DNA of 64,000 nt from Allomuricauda sp. GTDB taxonomy: Bacteria > Bacteroidota > Bacteroidia > Flavobacteriales > Flavobacteriaceae. Of this stretch, positions 61,148 through 64,000 are shown piece after piece. The position numbers and the translations under genes were made by a program. Below the pieces are notes generated by a model, which worked only from the letters and a program-made list of their open reading frames with translations, had not been told where the DNA came from and searched no databases. Within the stretch, counting starts at the first letter, position 1. Every line of letters starts with the position of its first letter. The stretch spans positions 1-64,000 of the forward strand of contig JASBTQ010000005.1 in the NCBI GenBank assembly GCA_030148335.1, written 5' to 3'.

Positions 61148-62083
61148 TCAATAGAATCTTGGGGATTTGTCATATCCTTTTTTGAGTCCGAGCAAATCCA
61201 AGTCGAACAGAGCAAAAACTTCATGGGATCCTGAACTGAAACTTCCCAAATTGGATAGGGTGTAGTCATAGGCATATCCCAATCGAAAAGCGGGCAACAC
61301 GGAAAAGTTGAACATGGCGCTGACGGCATCCCCCCACCGATAGGACATCCCTCCCTCAAACCTGTTGTTGAAAAGCATGTTGAATGAAGTGTCCAATGAA
61401 ACGGGGGCACCCTTTACCATCTTGGCCATGACGGATGGTTTTATTTTTAGCAATGGGTTGATGGTGTGGACATATCCGGATATGAAAAAGGCATGTATTT
61501 CTTCGGAACCTGTTCGGCTGATACCATTTTGATTGTCAAGGTGCTTTGAGGTGAGCAGATTGGGCGTGGAAACACCAAGGTAAAAATTGGACCTATTATA
61601 GAAAGCACCTACCCCAATGTTCGGAAAGATGCTGTTCAAGTTTTCATTGAAGGCATCATCATCTTGAAATTCAGGAAGGACCAAGTCATTGAAGTTGGTT
61701 TCGAAAGCAGTGACCCCTCCTTTAAGACCCAAGGCTATATTGCTTTTGGCATCAATTTGGAGAACGTAGGCAAAGTCTGCATAGATATTGTTCTCCTTTA
61801 ATACTCCGTCCCCAATATCATCACTTATCAAGGAAATTCCCGTCTCAACTTTGTTGCTCAGGGTAGCGTGGGCAAAGAAGGTCAAGGTTTTTGGGGCACC
61901 CTCGGCATTCAACCATTGTGACCGATATAAGGTTCCAAAGTTCAACAACCCTCTTTCATTGGTGGTATATGCAGGATTGATGATGCTCATATTGTAGGTA
62001 TATTGTGTGTATTGTGGATCTTGCTGTGATTTTGCCTCTATAGCGAACAACAAGAACAATAAAACCGTTTGTACTTTTTTCAT
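61148..62083 (-). CDS. PorP/SprF family type IX secretion outer-membrane protein
   Basis: A 311-residue outer-membrane barrel of the PorP/SprF family. These proteins are needed for export of, and stay bound to, type-B T9SS cargo encoded beside them. From ATG 62083 a signal peptide (MKKVQTVLLFLLFAIEAKSQ) is followed by QDPQYTQYTYNMSIINPAY and NFGTLYRSQWLNAEGAP, the family signature. Strand motifs end in AMFNFSVLPAFRLGYAYDYTLS. It begins 11 bp after the adhesin stop. Confidence 0.94.
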   Translation of the reverse strand: MKKVQTVLLFLLFAIEAKSQQDPQYTQYTYNMSIINPAYTTNERGLLNFGTLYRSQWLNAEGAPKTLTFFAHATLSNKVETGISLISDDIGDGVLKENNIYADFAYVLQIDAKSNIALGLKGGVTAFETNFNDLVLPEFQDDDAFNENLNSIFPNIGVGAFYNRSNFYLGVSTPNLLTSKHLDNQNGISRTGSEEIHAFFISGYVHTINPLLKIKPSVMAKMVKGAPVSLDTSFNMLFNNRFEGGMSYRWGDAVSAMFNFSVLPAFRLGYAYDYTLSNLGSFSSGSHEVFALFDLDLLGLKKGYDKSPRFY

Positions 62084-62094
62084 TGTCAGATTCC

Positions 62095-64000
62095 TTATCG
62101 GTTTAGGTACAATCTGCCTTGTTTTGGGGCATAATTGTCTTTGTTGAAGTAAATGATGTAAAAATAGACCCCGTTGGGTGCGATTTGGTTTCCGGTGCCG
62201 GAACCGTTCCAAGCCTTATTGGAAGCATCTCCCTTGAACATCAGGTTGCCATATCTATTATAAATTTCCAAGATGAAATCAGGGAATATGATCTCCATAT
62301 TGGGAATGTAGTAGGTGTCATTTCTGCCATCATTGTTCGGGGAAAATGCATCAGGGATGAAAAAACCGTATTTTTCCGGGTCACAGTTGTTGAGATCGAC
62401 AGCTACGGGAACCCTGTTCAAATTGACGCAACCGGAATCCTCATCGTAGCTTTGGGCATAGTAAATGGCGTCATCCATCAAGGGGTCAAAGCTGGACAGG
62501 GGTTCCCCGCCCTCGGGCACATCATACCATTCCACTATGGCATCAATTGGGTTTTCCAAATCAAACAGTTGAGCAACAGTAGGGTTGTCCAGCCCACATA
62601 GAAGAAGTTCACCTGATTGCAGATCGGGCAATGGCGGGTTTATGACGGTGGGGACGATTTCCAATCTTGTCCCGCCCTCGCAGAACCCATCCAGCAGTTC
62701 TGATGCAAAATAGGATTGGCCATCGACCAGGACTTCTTCGGGATCCAATGGTGTTCCCCCTGATGTGGTATCGTACCATAGAATTGTGCCATTGTTGGTC
62801 GATGTGACCTCTAAATCCATGAGCATGGGATTTTCGATCCCACAGTATATGGGGGTCACGTTTTCTGATATAGGGGTTGATGCTTGGACCAATGAGACAG
62901 TAACTCTTGCTCTTTCATTTGGCGAGCAATTGTCATTTTCGTTTTCACTGAATACAAAATAGTCTTCGCCATCGACCAAAATGGTATTCAAAGGGAGAGG
63001 CATGTTGTCCTCTAGGGTGTCGTAGAAGGTGATATTGCCCGATGTATCCACTGTAATGTCTGCCAAAGTGGGGACGCCATCGTTCAAGCAAAAAGATTGA
63101 TTGCTTTCCACATTGATGACAGTGGGTATTCCTCCGATTGAGAAACTTTCCTCGAGCTCAAATTCAAATTGTAAACGACATGGGGTGGAATCATTTTGGC
63201 TACTTTTTAAAAGTACGATGTAATCTCCGTCCGGAAGATTGGCAATATCGATACCATACACGGCAACCCCTCCCATAAAGTTAATGGTATTGTCCGTTAG
63301 GCTGGTTTGGGTGTTTTGTTCCATCACTTCGTATTCAATCGTGTAGCTTCCGTTTGGAAGGTTGGGGGCGTTCACAAGTACATCGATTGATGTGGCATCA
63401 CAATTATTGTCCACGGCAATATCCAACTCAATTTCTTCGGGTATGGGTGTCACTTGAATGGCAGTCGTGATCAAACAATTCATTTCCAGAGAGTTTGTTA
63501 CTTCGATGTCCACAGTATAGGCTCCGGGCAATTCAAAGTGTGTCGATGGAATGCTGAATGTTCCTGAGCCATCCAAAAATTGTACATTTTCGGCGGATAG
63601 ATCAAGGTTGGAGTTATCGGGTAAAGAAAGGGTATAGTCAATATTATGGACATTGTCGGACAGGTTGCCCAATAGGTCAAGAATATTTTCCAATTGGATC
63701 TCGACCTCATTGTTTGGGCAGATGTTCTGACCGGAGGCTTTTGGGTCTGAGACCAAAAATGTCGTTTGCTGTACACTTATATTTGGGCAGACATCTTGTT
63801 CGGGCAAGGTGCCCTGAATGCCGATTATGTCCAATTGCACAGTTTCGTTGATGGGTACCAGTGATGGTGACACGATAAAGGAAGCTGTTCCATTGTTCAA
63901 AGCAACAACTGCGACACCATCCTGCAAACCTTCGCTACTGTTGGTGCGGTATGCAAGTTCGTACTGCCCGGGCGGCAAAATCGAGTTATCATAGTCCAGT
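62095..64000 (-). CDS. large secreted adhesin with type-B T9SS C-terminal domain (partial)
   Basis: The 3' end of a long gene whose frame is open to the end of the window, so only the last ~635 residues are seen. They form Ig-like or Cys-bearing repeats of ~80-90 residues with patterns such as CLNDGVPTLADI, ITFYDTLEDNMPL and LVDGEDYFVFSE, as in SprB-like surface proteins. The end is a gliding-motility-associated CHU_C type-B sorting domain (DAFSPNNDGRNDTYYI, LEIYNRYGNLMFKG, GVYFYIIYF). With PorP/SprF and the OmpA protein it makes a self-contained export operon. Confidence 0.9.
   Translation of the reverse strand, partial: LDYDNSILPPGQYELAYRTNSSEGLQDGVAVVALNNGTASFIVSPSLVPINETVQLDIIGIQGTLPEQDVCPNISVQQTTFLVSDPKASGQNICPNNEVEIQLENILDLLGNLSDNVHNIDYTLSLPDNSNLDLSAENVQFLDGSGTFSIPSTHFELPGAYTVDIEVTNSLEMNCLITTAIQVTPIPEEIELDIAVDNNCDATSIDVLVNAPNLPNGSYTIEYEVMEQNTQTSLTDNTINFMGGVAVYGIDIANLPDGDYIVLLKSSQNDSTPCRLQFEFELEESFSIGGIPTVINVESNQSFCLNDGVPTLADITVDTSGNITFYDTLEDNMPLPLNTILVDGEDYFVFSENENDNCSPNERARVTVSLVQASTPISENVTPIYCGIENPMLMDLEVTSTNNGTILWYDTTSGGTPLDPEEVLVDGQSYFASELLDGFCEGGTRLEIVPTVINPPLPDLQSGELLLCGLDNPTVAQLFDLENPIDAIVEWYDVPEGGEPLSSFDPLMDDAIYYAQSYDEDSGCVNLNRVPVAVDLNNCDPEKYGFFIPDAFSPNNDGRNDTYYIPNMEIIFPDFILEIYNRYGNLMFKGDASNKAWNGSGTGNQIAPNGVYFYIIYFNKDNYAPKQGRLYLNR

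Overview
The window is chromosomal DNA from a member of the Flavobacteriaceae, most likely a marine genus near Muricauda/Flagellimonas, Robiginitalea or Maribacter. This rests on gldJ, porV and porP/sprF of gliding motility and type IX secretion (T9SS), DUF4270, DUF4907 and LytS/LytTR gene sets, a PafA phosphatase, and promoters of the Bacteroidota type (-7 box TAnnTTTG, usually without a Shine-Dalgarno). The genus is inference. Many starts are GTG or TTG or lie next to a -7 box, so I moved several starts inward from the longest reading frame.

Layout. 0-7.7 kb: the end of a 5S rRNA, glutamate synthase gltBD and an acyl-CoA dehydrogenase. 7.9-12.5 kb: the antiporter NhaD, an ExbB-ExbD-TonB energy unit and folC, joined by overlapping start and stop codons. 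12.5-18.5 kb: a leftward Kelch lipoprotein/DUF4907/LytS/LytTR operon, then a rightward DUF4270 lipoprotein and outer-membrane barrel. 18.6-21.75 kb: two tRNA-Val genes around UPF0173 and queD, then an accessory pocket with a small coiled-coil ORF, an XRE regulator and an AT-rich HExxH protein. That last gene sits in a unit bounded by GTTAGC/GCTAAC core sites and a palindromic 3' tail, much like an integron cassette with no integrase. This is the most novel structure here. 21.8-34.7 kb: murF, gldJ, porV (porU, expected between them, is absent), cdd, pyruvate dehydrogenase E1-alpha and E2, an M28 peptidase, an SDR, a SprT-like protease, mannose-1-phosphate guanylyltransferase and a DUF389 membrane protein.

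34.7-46.5 kb: an MlaF/MlaE-type transporter pair, the PafA phosphatase, a secreted protein joining an N-formylglutamate-amidohydrolase-like domain to nine MopE-type acidic repeats and a T9SS tail, a glycosyltransferase and a methyltransferase that share the same 34-bp leader, a KAS III enzyme, and gcvP. 46.6-54.8 kb: a UbiA-like membrane protein, an ECF sigma/anti-sigma pair, an M3 peptidase, an EF-hand membrane protein, purE, purK, an in-frame Hpt-Adk fusion and obgE. 54.8-64 kb: a DUF4136 lipoprotein behind a perfect palindrome, a second LytS/LytTR pair, DoxX, a degenerate-active-site SDR, a cupin, and an operon of OmpA-type lipoprotein-like protein, PorP/SprF and a large type-B T9SS adhesin that runs off the end of the window.

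The genes fall into connected themes: cell-envelope energetics and transport (NhaD, ExbBD-TonB, MlaEF), export and surface display (GldJ, PorV, PorP/SprF, OmpA partner, two T9SS cargo proteins), purine supply (PurE, PurK, Hpt-Adk) and sensing (two LytS/LytTR pairs, one ECF pair). Dispersed intergenic repeats occur at about 29.6, 30.7, 34.7, 41.6, 42.4 and 57.7 kb.
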